64,000 nucleotides of DNA from Capra hircus. Lineage: Eukaryota > Chordata > Mammalia > Artiodactyla > Bovidae. Made by a program: the position numbers and the translations under genes. The stretch lies in contig NC_030817.1 of assembly GCF_001704415.2 (NCBI RefSeq), positions 28,407,550 through 28,471,549 on the forward strand. Reading direction: 5' to 3'. Below are positions 34,816 to 45,988 of the stretch, in pieces. Numbering within the stretch: position 1 is the first letter of the stretch; every line of letters begins with the position of its first letter. The notes beneath the pieces were generated by a model. The model did no database searches, was not told the DNA's origin, and worked only from the letters and a program-made list of their open reading frames with translations.

Positions 34816-35012
34816 CCTTTTTTTTTTCCCCCTTTATTTTAATTTACAATACTGTATTGGTTTTGCCATACATTGACATGAATCCACCACGGGTGTACAT
34901 GTGTTCCCAAACATGAACCCCCCACCCACCTCCCTCCCCATAACGTCTCTCTGGGTCATCACCGTGCACCAGCCCCAAGCATGCTGTATCCTGCGTCGGA
35001 CATAGACTGGCG
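34816..35012 (-). mobile_element. Ruminant L1 3' UTR fragment
   Basis: Poly-T start then tactgtattggttttgccatac, gacatgaatccaccacggg and caccagccccaagcatgctgtatcctg, the ruminant L1 3' UTR in reverse. It ends near catagactggcg. Little diverged, so a recent, heavily 5'-truncated insertion. Confidence 0.85.
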
Positions 35013-36495
35013 TAACAAGGAACTTTTGTACATGAAATATTGTTCTAAAATATGAATGTGCTTCAAAACTCCAATGGCCATAGAAGCAACTGTTGGAATC
35101 ACTAAAACCAGAATGCCTAATCTTGCCTCAAAAGTGGAATTTGAGATAGGACCTAATTTGCCCTTCTTATTAGCCAACACAATGGTTTAGTGAGTAAGTC
35201 TTAGTTAAGCTTCCATAGTAGTCTGAAAAGTAGTTTCACCAAATCACAAGCTTGGCATAATTATAACCTCTGTGTTTCAGTTACAGTCAGCCTATTTTGA
35301 TACTTAACAAAAGATTCTCATTGCACAGCATTTAAAATGTGCTTATTACTTGTGCCAGTGTAAAATCAGGCAGAATTGTGTTATCTTTAAATTGTTTCTT
35401 ATGCCAGAATCTTACCAAAACATAAAATGTTAGGCATATCAGCTGCCAAAATACCCAACACAATACTTGTATGTTTTTACTATTACACAGAACTAAAATC
35501 CCAGGAACTATGAAAATGCTAATATTTATGTGGTTCATTTCTTCAATCAGTTCAAACACTGATAGTAGGGCCTATATGTATATTCACCTGTTCAGTTTCT
35601 GTTTACATCTCCCGTATTTGTACCAGTTCACATCATTTGTGAACAACCATTGATTTTTACCAAATCTTATATTGACTATTTTTTAAAAAATTTTAAAGTT
35701 CATTTGTTTGGAGTATGATTGTTTTACAACGTCATGTTAGCTTCTGCTGTATGACAACATGTATCAGTTATATGTATACAAATATCCTGTCCCTTGAGTC
35801 TCCCTCCTATCAGCCCCTCCATGCATATGAAGATAATAACATATTTCATAACTTCATATGTATCTCCTTTTATATTCCTATGGAAAATCTCCATTTTGAA
35901 AATATCCATTGTACAAAAGCACATCTTTAATGACTCCAGACAAAAAAGCCTTACAGTTAATCTTCATATTTTATAGCACAACTTCACAGTAAGGATTTGG
36001 AAAAAAAAAATGGGAAAGGATATTAAATATTTTTCATAAAATGTTACCTTTGTCTTATTATAGAACATGTAGAATATGCACTTTAATCTGATGAATATTT
36101 TTAAAAGAGATGCTTTATCATACTTAATTTCTAATTATCAAATTTCTGATAGTTTTATAATTTTCCTAAAACACTAGAAGTTGTTTACCAACTATTATTT
36201 TTCTTTTAAGTGTAAATTTTTTCCCCTACTCCTCCCAATCTCTCTTGCAAAAAAAAATAAAAAAGTTTTCCAGTAATTGAGTAGACATCGAATAATGTAT
36301 ATATCTTTTGTGTTATATAACATAATATTTAGGTACTTGGTCATTTGCTTTATTTTTTAACTGATAAAATAATGATGCATAGTAATGTTAGTTCAACCAT
36401 ATGTTTATAGTATCTGGGAAAGTGTGGTTAGAGGTATGTGGGAGATACCATTTGTCAGTGTTCACCAGCTTGTAAAAACTCTAGTGTAAGACAAG
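35013..36495. other. Unassigned stretch with one small L1 fragment
   Basis: Apart from the L1 piece at 35690-35830 nothing is assigned. Minus-strand frames at 35180-34959 (GILVLVIPTVASMAIGVL) and 35559-35332 are hydrophobic and protein-like in look, but they lie in different frames with stops between and I recognise no source. Octamer-like and TATA-like words are too common here to mean anything. Confidence 0.4.
35690..35830 (-). mobile_element. L1 3' UTR fragment, minus strand
   Basis: ttggagtatgattgttttacaacgtcatgttagcttctgctg and cagttatatgtatacaaatatcc match the reverse of an artiodactyl L1 3' UTR; the same text recurs at 43113. Confidence 0.7.
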
Positions 36496-37577
36496 CTTCA
36501 GTTCAGTTCAGTTGCTCAGTCATGTCTGACTCTTTGCGACCCCATGAATTGCAGCACGCCAGGCCTCCCTGTCCATCACCAACTCCTGGAGTTCACTCAC
36601 ACTCACGTCCAGTCGGTGATGCCATCCAGCCATCTCATCCTCTGTCGTCCCCTTCTCCTCCTGCCCCCAATTCCTCCCAGCATCACAGTCTTTTCCAATG
36701 AGTCAACTCTTTGCATGAGGTGGCCAAAGTCCTGGAGTTTCAGCTTTAGCATCATTCCTTCCAAAGAACACCCGGAACTAATCTCCTTTAGAATGGACTT
36801 GTTGGATCTCCTTGCAGTCCAAGGGACTCTCAAGAGTCTTATCCAACACCACAGTTCAAAAGTATCAATTCTTCAGCGCTCAGCCTTCTTCACAGTCCAA
36901 CTCTCACATTCATACATGACTACTGGAAAAACCATAGCCTTGACTTAGACGGACCTTTGTTGGCAAAGTAATGTCTCTGCTTTTGAATATGCTATCTAGG
37001 TTGGTCATAACTTTCCTTCCAAGGAGTAAGCATCTTTTAATTTCATGGCTGCAATCACCATCTGCAGTGATTTTGGAGCCCAAAGAAATAAAGTCTGACA
37101 CTGTTTTCACTATTTCCCCATATATTTCCCATGAAGTGATGGGACCAGATGCCATGATCTTCGTTTTCTGAATGTTGAGCTTTAAGCCCACTTTTTCACT
37201 CTCCACTTTCACTTTCAACAAGAGGCTTTTTAGTTCCTCTTCACTTTATACCATAAGAGTGCTGGTCATCTGCTTATCTGAGGTTATTGATATTTCTCCC
37301 AGCAATCTTGATTCCAGCTTGTGCTTCTTCCAGTCCAACGTTTCTCATGATGTACTCGGCATATAAGTTAAATAAGCAGGGTGACAATATACAGCCTTGA
37401 CGTACTCCTTTTCCTATTTGGAACCAGTCTGTTGTTCCATGTCCAGTTCTAACTGTTGCTTCCTGAGCTGCATATAGGTTTCTCAAGAGGCAGGTCAGGT
37501 TGTCTGGTATTCCCATCTCTTTCAGAATTTTCCACAGTTGATTGTGATCCACACAGTCAAAGGCTTTGGCATAGTAA
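36496..37577 (-). mobile_element. BovB LINE 3' fragment, 1.1 kb
   Basis: From the 3' end (plus ttcagttcagttcagttgctc at 36498) up to the RT motif FDCVDH (gtgatccacacagtcaaagg at 37544). Minus frames: 92 codons (37552-37274, DHNQLWKILKEMGIPDNLTC and GKGVRQGCILSPCLFNLYAEY), 103 codons (37221-36910) and 76 codons (36833-36603). The YADD zone at 37250 is damaged (ctggtcatctgcttatc). Little diverged overall. Confidence 0.94.
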
Positions 37578-37779
37578 GAGCTTAGACATCTACATAAAAA
37601 ATAAAATGCAAAATATAAAATAAAATGTAAAGAGAGATTCTTGGCACTTATTAAAGTGAAGCACTAAAGTTTATTTAATAATTTTATTTTAACCTTCCAT
37701 TTAGGACTTGACCCCATGGACATGTCCTCTCTAAGGCATATGGGTTTGATCTCCTTTTTCCTATTACATCCTTCTATCA

Positions 37780-38880
37780 TGTCTCTTATATTCTGAATGT
37801 GCAACTGTCTGGTACTAATAGAATTATCCTTTCTAAAATTGTAAATTCTTGTTTTCTTTCTGTGTTTCCCTTTGGATAGTTTCTCCTACTATGTCTTCAA
37901 GTTCATTAACCTTTTCTTCTATAATATTTAATCTTTAATTCACTCCACGTACTTTTATCACATGCATTGTTGTTTTCATCTATAGAAATTTGCTTTGCAA
38001 CTTTTTATGCATTTTATCTCAAATGCAGTTAAAAAACTGGTTTAATATCTTTATCTACTATTTTTAGCAATTATGTCAGTCCTGGATCTTTTGCTATATC
38101 TCTCCTCATTGTTTGTTGTAACATTTATATGCATTAAAATGCATCATTTATTGTGAATTTTGCTTCGGTGAATGTTACATATATTTTTGTGTTCCTATCC
38201 AAAATCACTGCAGATGGTGATTGCAGCCATGAAATTAAAAGATGCTTACTCCTTTGAAGAAAACTTATGAACAACCTAGATAGTATATTCAAAAACAGAG
38301 ACATTGCTTTGCTGATTAAGGTCCGTCTAGTCAAGGCTATGGTTTTTCCTGTGGTCATGTATGGATGTGAGAGTTGGACTGTGAAGAAGGCTGAGAGCCC
38401 AAGAATTGATGCTTTTGAACTGTGGTGTTGGAGAAGACTCTTGAGAGTCCCTTGGACTGCAAGGAGATCCAACCAGTCCATTCTGAAGATCAGCCCTGGG
38501 ATTTCTTTGGAAGGAATGATGCTAAAGCTGAAACTCCAGGACTTTGGCCACCTCATGCGAAGAGTTGACTCATTGGAAAAGACTGTGATGCTGGGAGAAA
38601 TTGGGGGCAGGAGGAGAAGGGGACGACAGAGGATGAGATGGCTGGTTGGCATCACTGACTCGATGGACGTGAGTCTGAGTGAACTCCGGGAGATGGTGAT
38701 GGACAGGGAGGCATGGCATGCTGCGATAAGAGTTGGACAAGACTGAGCGACTGAACTGAACTGAACTGAAGTCTTCTTGGGCCTTGTTTTGGAATGTAGG
38801 TAATTTGTTAGGAACACTTTATTTGTTTTAGGTTCTTTGTCAAAGCCATGACTTTCGAACCACAGCATTATTTATTCTAG
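37780..38880 (-). mobile_element. HAL1- or L1-type 5'/ORF1-3' remnant, split by BovB
   Basis: Plus text ggatagtttctcctactatgtcttcaagttc (37874), tgttgttttcatctatagaaatttgc (37968) and gaattttgcttcggtgaatg (38155), then after the BovB ggccttgttttggaatgtaggtaatttgttag (38781). This is old HAL1/L1M 5'-type sequence in reverse. Positions 37578-37779 are unassigned. Confidence 0.55.
38195..38770 (+). mobile_element. BovB LINE 3' fragment in HAL1-like DNA
   Basis: From ccaaaatcactgcagatgg (38199) to gactgagcgactgaactgaactgaactgaa. The 159-codon plus frame (38267-38746) reads the BovB C-terminal region with FELWCWRRLLRVPWTARRS and GGRRRRGRQRMRWLVG. A small deletion spoils the end (ctgcgataagagttgg). 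The 244-codon minus frame over it is antisense. Confidence 0.94.
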
Positions 38881-38889
38881 AGCTAAAGT

Positions 38890-39082
38890 GTTAATTGCTC
38901 ATTCGTGTCTGACTTTTCGCGACCCCATGGACTATAGCCAATCCGACTCCTCTGCCCATGGAATTTTCCAGCTAAGAATACTGGATTGGATAGCCATTTC
39001 CTTCTCCAGTGCATCTTCCCAATCCAGGGATAGAACCCAGGTCTCATGCAGATGCTTTATCATTTGAGTCACAAGAGAAGCC
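38890..39082 (-). mobile_element. Bov-tA SINE
   Basis: Plus text gttaattgctcattcgtgtctg to catttgagtcacaagagaagcc; full length but with a missing piece near the head (gaaccc-aggtctcatgcagatg). Confidence 0.9.
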
Positions 39083-39494
39083 TGTCTACATCTAATTAGT
39101 TCCCAATACTGAAGCAAGATGCTTATGACTACTTCACCTAATACTCTGTGAAGTGAGGAAGTGAGATATTTTCCAATTTGAAAGATGAAAATAGGCATTA
39201 TTCATAGTTCTTTATAAGTGACACATACTGTTCCCTCTAATCCTTTTCTTGTTAACTCAGGTAATTTCCTCAAATGTGTATTTTAATCAAGATTCTAGGT
39301 TGAAAAATTGAGGAATGACCTTCTGCAGATTTAGGGTGGTTCTTTCACTGTGCTGCTCTTTCCTCCTTGGTCATTTTTGTGAACTGTAGTTTCTTTAGTT
39401 TCCTGGTTCTCAGCTCCAAATTGAGTTGTCTAGGTAAAGTGACCAGTTATCCCAGGATTTGGGTGGAAGGGGATCATGCGATACAAAACTTTCA
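39083..39494. other. Unassigned stretch, end resembles one end of a hAT-like element
   Basis: 39083-39430 shows nothing recognisable. The text aaagtgaccagttatcccagg at 39436 may be the left end of a short DNA transposon whose right end (gttggtcaccctac) appears at 40260, with L1 and SINE insertions between. Confidence 0.35.
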
Positions 39495-39695
39495 TATCTA
39501 ACCCAGGGAGCCCTGCCCAGTGCTCTGTGATAATCTAGAGGGGTAAGATGAGGTAGGTGAGGTGTGAGAGAAGCTCAAGAAGGAGGGGATATATATATAT
39601 ATATATGGCTGATTCAAATTCTTGTAAGGCAGAAACCAACACAACATTGTAAAGCAATTATCCTCTTGTTAAATAAATACATAAAATTTAAAAAT
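39495..39695 (+). mobile_element. Ruminant L1 3' end, plus strand
   Basis: ctcaagaaggaggggatatat, tggctgattcaaattcttg, caacattgtaaagcaattatcc and aaataaatacataaaattt follow the ruminant L1 3' end to its A-rich tail. It contains a TA tract at 39586-39607. Same tail as at 50325. Confidence 0.8.
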
Positions 39696-39731
39696 TAGTG
39701 CATAAGACAAAAATTAAAATAAAATTGAGAA

Positions 39732-39922
39732 AGAAAGTGAAAATGAAAGTCACTCAGCTGTGTTTGACTCTTTGTGACCCCATTGACTATACAGTCCATG
39801 GAATTCTCCAGGCCAGAATACCGGAGTGGGTAGCCTTTCCCTTCTCCAGGGGATCTTCCCAACCCAGGGATCGAGCCCCGGTCTTCTGCATTGCAGGCAG
39901 ATTCCCTACCAGCTGAGCCACA
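39732..39922 (-). mobile_element. Bov-tA SINE, first of three in a row
   Basis: Plus text gtgaaaatgaaagtcactcagc to taccagctgagccacaag. Full length; the next copy starts with no spacer. Confidence 0.92.
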
Positions 39923-40121
39923 AGTGAAAGTGGAAGTGAAGTCGCTCAGTCGTGTCTGACTCTTTGCGACCCCGTGGACTGTAGCCCACCAGGCTTCTTT
40001 GTCCATGGGATTCTCCAGGCAAGAATACTGGAGTAGGTTACCATTTCCTTCTCCAGGGGAACTTCCCAACCCAGGGATCGAACCTGGGTCTCCCGCATTG
40101 AAGGCAGACGCTTGGGAAGCC
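39923..40121 (-). mobile_element. Bov-tA SINE, second of three
   Basis: Plus text gaagtgaagtcgctcagtcgtg to agacgcttgggaagcccaag. The closest to consensus of the three, so probably the youngest. The head has a small deletion (no tttaccatctgagcc). Confidence 0.92.
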
Positions 40122-40228
40122 CAAGAATACTGAGTGGGTAGCCTATCCCTTCTCCAGCAGATCTTCCTGACCTAGGAATCAAACTGGTATCTCCTGCATT
40201 GCAGACCGATTTTTTACCAACTGAGCTA
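40122..40228 (-). mobile_element. Bov-tA SINE, third of three, lacking its 3' part
   Basis: Plus text aagaatactgagtgggtagcc to accaactgagctaaa: only the head and 5' body. The missing 3' part is consistent with the second copy having inserted here and a deletion removing the rest. Confidence 0.85.
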
Positions 40229-40499
40229 AAATTGAGAAATCTTAGGCAAATTGGAACAAGTTGGTCACCCTACTACAAGGCTATGTCCTGTTTTCCCTGT
40301 GATTCTGCAACCTGGAAACTCTCTCAAAATAATCAAATGGAGTACCTATAGGATAACTTTTGTGTTCCATTGTCTTTATGGTCACTGCTATTCATTGCCT
40401 GATATCCAGAGTCTTAAAATCCACTGTCCCATATTGTGCCTGTTTATTTTTTCTTTTGATTGTTTCAAATGGGATGTAAATCTTCTATCTTTGCTGGAA

Positions 40500-41855
40500 G
40501 TGAAACTCATTCTGTCTTAATTTCAGTCTATCAGATTTCCTTCACCATCTCTTCCCTGAAAGTGTTCTGATTAGAAGTCACCAATGAGCTGCATGCCACA
40601 AAAATGTTATGGTCAATTTTCAAGTTTCATTTTACTTAACCAGTCAGCTGCATTTAACAACTAATTACTAATTTTCTTTGAAACAACATTTCAGTTGGCT
40701 ACCAGGATAAAATTATCTTGGTTTTCCTTTAAGAAGTTACTCCTTCTTAGACTCCTTTGCTGAATCATCCTCATGTCCTCAACCTCTAAATGTTATAGTG
40801 CCCTGGGGATTAGTTTTAGGACATTTCCCTATTTCTCTCTACACTCATTCTCCATATAATCTCATAGTTTCATATATCTTTAAACATAAACTCCTAATTT
40901 ATGTCTCTAACTTTCCAAAATTGTGTGCTTAAGTGCCTACTCAAAATTTACACATGGAGAAGGTATCTCAAACTTAATATTTCCAAAACAACTCTTAATT
41001 CTCTCCAGTCCCCAAAACTGTTACTTTCAGATCCATCTTATTCTTAGTAAATGGCAGCTCTGTTATTCTGATTTCCTAAGACAAAGTCTTGCCATCATCT
41101 TTGATTACTTTTTCACACTTCTGATCCATCAGCAAATCTAGACAGCTCTATCTTCTCACTATCTTTACTTGCTTACATCCCATCCAAGTCATCATTATCT
41201 CTCATTGACATTATTATTATTACCTTACCTATACTCCTTACCTAGTTTCTTGGTTCGCATGCCCATGTGTATTTTTCACATGGTTTCCAAGTTACTAATC
41301 TCAAATTGTGAACTGGATTATGTTATTCCTCTGCTTAAAATGCTTCAGTGTCTCCCATATCACTCATATTAATATTTAGTCTTCACCTTGACCTTCAAAG
41401 GACTATATGACCTAACCCAGTATTATAAGGAAAATCACCTTTCTTTTTTCTCTATTCCATCTACAATGGTCCCCTTATTTTTTTTCAAATATGGAAAGCA
41501 CACTCCTGCCTTCAGATCTCTGACCACTACAACTTAACTCTTCCTTCCGCCTAGAGGGTCCCTGCTCAGAGATGGGTGGCTCACTCCATTATTTCCTCTA
41601 GATCTTGACTCAAAAGTCACCTTATCAGAGGGTCTTCCCTGACCATCTAATATAAAAGCACATTCTCCAACACAGTCCCTGCCATCTCTCTTAATTATTT
41701 TATTATATTTTTCTTCATAGAACACATTCCTATCTGCCATGTTTATTGTATTGGATTATTCCAAGAGAACAGGAATGTTGTTCGCAGAGACTTGCCTAGT
41801 ACTGGCACATAGTAGGTACACAATAGGTATTTGTTGGGTGAATAAGTGAGTGAGT
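40500..41855 (+). mobile_element. L2 LINE, long ORF2 and 3' end remnant
   Basis: The order of words follows L2 ORF2: cagctgcatttaacaac (40647, the AAFDT zone), ccctggggattagttttaggac (40801, the PQGSVLGP zone), ggtatctcaaacttaatatttccaaaac (40961), gccatcatctttgattac (41091), gatccatcagcaaatctagac (41124), tattcctctgcttaaaatgcttcag (41321), tcagatctctgaccactac, cttccctgaccatctaa (41633) and the 3' end ggcacatagtaggtac...tatttgttgggtgaataag (41802-41855). L2 predates placental mammals; 1.35 kb is long for a surviving piece. All frames are broken. Confidence 0.85.
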
Positions 41856-42761
41856 AGAACTCTATAGTTGTGGACATTTCTTATTTAAGATATCAAACAA
41901 TGCAACTGATACAAGTTGAGCCCTGATTACCAAGTAACTTTTCAGGTTGAATGTAGCAGTGTTCTTCTGAGGCCCTCTCAAATATTCTTGAAAGATATCA
42001 GTTAGTTAAGCCTTATGTGTATATGGCTCTTATTGTTGGTTGAAATATCAAAGGATATAAATCAACTCAAAGAATCATCATGCAGAAGGACTTTCATAAT
42101 TTGAAGGAAAGGAAAAAAGCTTCTTTCAAATGAATAAAGTTTGACCTTTAAGTTTCCAGATTTTCAGCTATTTTTTAATGTTTTGATTAGGGCAAACTGG
42201 TCCAATTCCTTCCAAAAGTATTATTCACCTGGATACATGATGACAGTATTTCAACAAAACAAAAATCGTACATTTTCCTCATTCAGTTTTAATCAGAAAT
42301 CGGCATTTCACTTTTTCAGAAAACACTGAAATCATCAACCTGATTTCATTCCTTTAATCTCCAAAATATTCTTTCAATTTGGGTCTTACAGTTTATGAAA
42401 CATTAAGTTTGAATATTTGTTATTAGTTTTGATTGATGAAAATCTCCCTCCTCAGTTTTAGCAATAGAATTTTTTGCAAAGACAATATTTTAACAAGAGT
42501 TCTTTGTACTAGAAATTATATGGTTTCTTCTGTTGTAATGGGTGATTTTTGCTGCATCTCCCAGAAAGGTGGTCTCAAAAGCAGTGATTATAAGGGACAA
42601 TGGATTCAAAATGTGCTTATATACATTTTTACATCTATGGGAAAATTTTCAGAGTAAAAATATTTGTGCCTTTTATATAGATATTTATATGTATGTCTAC
42701 ATTTTGTAGAAAATATATATGTATATTTCAGTCATAGAAGATGATAATATTGCGGAATATA

Positions 42762-42793
<32 letters not shown>

Positions 42794-42967
42794 CACACTT
42801 GAATCAAAGGCTGCTTAAAATTTAGTTCACTGTAAGGAGTCATATAATCTCATAATTATATGTAAATATCACTTTAAATATGGAGTTATTTTAATTTTAG
42901 AAATCCTATTTTTATCTAACACTTTTCTCTCCATCACTCATTAATGAGTGACAGATATGCAAGTGAC
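41856..42967. other. Unassigned stretch
   Basis: 1.1 kb with no repeat recognised except the TG/TA tract at 42760. Frames of 62 (42141-42329) and 74 codons (42433-42657) have no recognisable features. Confidence 0.45.
42758..42797. repeat. (TG)n(TA)n microsatellite
   Basis: tatgtgtgtgtgta followed by about ten TA units and cacac. Confidence 0.95.
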
Positions 42968-43110
42968 ATGGCCTTAATCCCTGGCTCGGGGAGATCCCCT
43001 AGAAAAGGAAATGGCAACTCACTCCAGTATTCTTGCCTGGAAAATTCCATGGACAGAGGAGCCTGGAGGGCTGCAGCTAGTGGGGTCACAAAAAGCGACT
43101 GAGTGGCTAA
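42968..43110 (+). mobile_element. Bov-tA SINE, 5'-truncated
   Basis: Begins inside the head (ggccttaatccctggctcgg), body ggaaatggcaactcactcca, tail aaagcgactgagtggctaac. A small deletion removes gttggacacg. Confidence 0.88.
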
Positions 43111-43112
43111 CA

Positions 43113-43545
43113 TACACAGCTGATTTACAATATCATGTTAGTTTCGGACGTATAGCAAAGCGATTCAGTTATTTATATGCATGTATCTATTCTTTTTCAA
43201 ATTCTTTTCCCATTTAGGTTGTTATATAACATTAAAGAGTTCTCTGTGCTATAAAATAGGTGTTTGTTATCCATTTTAAATATAGCAGTGTATATATGTC
43301 AATACCAAACTGCCTAACCATCCCTCCCTTTCCCACACTCCCCCTTGGTAACCATAAATTCATTCTCTAAGCCTATATTTCTGTTTTGTATATAAGTTCA
43401 TTTGTAATTTTTTTTTTTAGATTTCACAAACAAGTGATATATTATTTCTTTTCTGACTTCACTCAGTATGACAATCTCTAGGTCCATTCATGTTGCTGCA
43501 AATGGCATTATTTCACTCTTTTTTCTCTTTAATAGATTGTAGGAC
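43113..43545 (-). mobile_element. L1 LINE 3' UTR, minus strand
   Basis: ctgatttacaatatcatgttag, cagttatttatatgcatg, gttccttgtgct-type word gttctctgtgctataaaatagg (43239), ccttggtaaccataaattc (43344), and ggtccattcatgttgctgcaaatggc (43481) in reverse L1 order. Ends in decay near 43545. Confidence 0.85.
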
Positions 43546-44640
43546 CAAGTTCTCAAGTTTCTGTTGATCATCAACATTATGATCCTTTGCTTTGATGAAC
43601 ACAGGGAAAAAATTTATAAAAACCCTTTTGACTTTGCCTCAGCAAGACTTAATGACTTGCACTGGGTGAAAAAACAAAGGAGAAATGTTAACATTTTTTA
43701 AATGAATTTTTGTCTCTCTCTAGTTCCCAACTCTTTCTTCAGTAAGGAAACAGTCCCAATAAGTGAGAGCACTTTTCTCTGTTCCAGACTGTAAATATAG
43801 AATCACAAACTGGTAGTTTATGAACCAATACTTGTCCCCTAATGTGTGTAGTTGATGAGTCAAAGCCCCTAACATTTCATGTTATATTACACCCTCTGTT
43901 CATAAACTTGCATAACCTGTCTGGTCCCTGATGGCATCTGAGTCTGGCCCAGAAGACCCATAAACCTTCATTACTGCTGTTCTCTGTTTTTCCTCTCTGG
44001 GTTGCAGATAATACCTCCCTACCTTTATTTTGCCCGTGACTAGAGTTAATGCCAGACTGTTGACTGTACATCAATTAGGAGACTCTATTGCCACATTCTA
44101 TAAACATCAGCTAGAATGCCTCCCTCTAGCATTACAGAGCGCTCTTTCTGAACAAAACTTATTTTTAGAAATGCAACATAGTGATTTTTTTCGAAAAGTA
44201 AAGTTTGAATTTCTATTTTATTTAGAAGCCTTAGGGACATTGTGGCTGAGGAAATGCATTCTTCAGCCAAGAGACTTGATCATATTGTCCTTACAAGATG
44301 ACAGTGGGTATTTTGCTAGAGTAAGGATAATAAAATTAGACCTGTCATTCTTGCTTAGGTATCTGAGAAGTAAGTGTACAGCATGAACGATGCTGGCTCA
44401 GGCTTTTAGACCTGAGAAAAAGGAGCAGAAGTCTTCATTTTCAGTACTGCCTGGACTTAGCACCTGTTCTAGGCAAGGCCACTGCTCAAGGTCACAATCT
44501 CAATCTTTCCTCAAACACACTGCAGTATGTAGAGATTCTAGCATCTCTTTTGGATCTATTCATAGCTACAGTCTTTCTTTTACAGCCAAGCATCCGCAAA
44601 TACAAAGTGAGTCCTGAATGAGTCTCCACTATACCTAGCT
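43546..44640. other. Unassigned stretch with the longest non-repeat open frame
   Basis: The plus frame 44030-44386 (118 codons, starting MPVTRVNARLLTVHQLGDSI) is the longest one here not explained by a LINE. It is leucine-rich with no motif, signal peptide or neighbour that I recognise. At about 38-40 per cent GC a 118-codon open stretch can occur by chance in 64 kb read in six frames. I do not call it a gene. Confidence 0.4.
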
Positions 44641-44849
44641 TTGTTTAGTTGCTATGTCCTGTCTGAATCTTTTGTGACCCCCACATACTGCAGCCAGCCA
44701 GGTTCCTCTGTCTGTGAGATTTCCTAGGCAAGAATACTAGAGTGGGTTGCCATTTCCTTCTCCAGGGGATCTTGCTGACCCAGAGGTTGAACCCACATAT
44801 CCTGCATTGGCAGGTATGTTCTTTACCACTGGACCACCAGGAAAGCTCA
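44641..44849 (-). mobile_element. Bov-tA SINE, gttgttta-tail subtype
   Basis: Plus text tgtttagttgctatgtcctg to taccactggaccaccaggaaagc. Flanks tatacctagc (44631) and tatacctaac (44853) are a near-perfect target duplication. Confidence 0.92.
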
Positions 44850-45362
44850 TATACCTAACTTACCTTTCATTAACTACCACTCAAAATAAGCCTTGAGCCT
44901 GCACTTCATTCTAAACACTGCCTTGATATCAGGACTGATCCCATGGAAGAAAACACTGGAGTTTGTTTTCAGAAAGATTGGTTATCAAGCAGGGAAAAAA
45001 TATTGGGCAAGATTTAGAGAGAGACCCAAGCAGGATTGAAGTCTCAGTGGGCACATTTATTTAAATGCTTTATTAAAAAAAAGTTCCAAAAGTTTAACAA
45101 GACACATTTTTGCTCATTGCCATGGTTTGAGTTACTTTATAATAAATACTTTTCTATGTAAATATATGATTTTTATAGTGTACACTTTGATATTTATTTA
45201 TACTCTGCTGTCTCATACTCAGGACCTTACCCATGTAATACAGAAATATGAAAGAGAGGCTGATACATGAAGGCTAATGTCCAGTAAACATACTCCCCCA
45301 TTTTACAACACACAGAGCTTGTTTCAGTTCTTGCCTGATAAGTGATGGTATTCTTCAATGAA
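44850..45362. other. Unassigned stretch
   Basis: No repeat or coding signal recognised. Confidence 0.45.
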
Positions 45363-45760
45363 TTGTTGTTGCTGTTTAGGCGCTCAGTCATGCCCGGCTC
45401 TTTGCAAACTCAAGGATTAAAGCACTCCAGGCTTCCCTGACCTTCACTATCTCGCAGAGTTTGCTCAAATTCATGTCCATTGAGTTGATAATACCATCCA
45501 GCCATCTCAACCTCTGCCGCCCCCTTCTCCTCCTGCCCTCAATCTTTCCCAGCATCAGCATCTTTTCCAATGAATCAGCTTGTCACATCAGGTGGTCAAA
45601 GTATTGGAGCTTCAGCTTCAGCATCAGCCCTTCCAATGAATATTCAGGGTTGATTTCCTTTAGGATTGACTGGCTTGATCTCCTTATAGTCCAAGGGCCT
45701 CTCAAGAGTCTTCTCCAGCACCACAATTCAAAATCATCAATTCTTTGTCATTCATGCTTT
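45363..45760 (-). mobile_element. BovB LINE 3' fragment
   Basis: Plus text tgttgttgctgtttaggcgctcagtcatg to caattctttgtcattcatgc. About 400 bases of the older BovB type. The plus 107-codon frame is antisense. Confidence 0.92.
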
Positions 45761-45833
45761 TATTATACTTCAAGGTCCCCATAGGATGTTGAGTTTGCAC
45801 TTGATAATTCTTTGGCCTGAGTATTATTAATAG

Positions 45834-45977
45834 CTCCTCTGTCCATGGGATTCTCCAGGCAAGAATACTGGAGTGGATAGCCATTCCCTTCTCTAGGGGA
45901 TGTTCCTGACCCAAGGATTGACCTTGGGTCTCCCACTTTAGAGGCAGATTCTTTATTGTCTGAGTCACCTGGGCTTC
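45834..45977 (-). mobile_element. Bov-tA SINE missing its 3' tail but with perfect target duplication
   Basis: Plus text ctcctctgtccatgggattc to attgtctgagtcacctgggc. The whole BovB-like tail (the part that reads gctcagtcgtgtccgactc on this strand) is absent, yet attattaatag is perfect at 45823-45833 and 45978-45988. So the insertion itself began inside the SINE RNA instead of at its tail. Confidence 0.9.
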
Positions 45978-45988
45978 ATTATTAATAG

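Noticed and set aside
34959..35559. Two hydrophobic minus-strand frames that look like membrane protein pieces
   Set aside because: Different frames with several stops between them, and the first overlaps L1 3' UTR; no source protein recognised.
38134..38868. 244-codon minus-strand open frame, the longest one not in BovB sense orientation
   Set aside because: It runs antisense to the plus-strand BovB at 38195-38770; the protein is a translation of the BovB complement plus flanking DNA.
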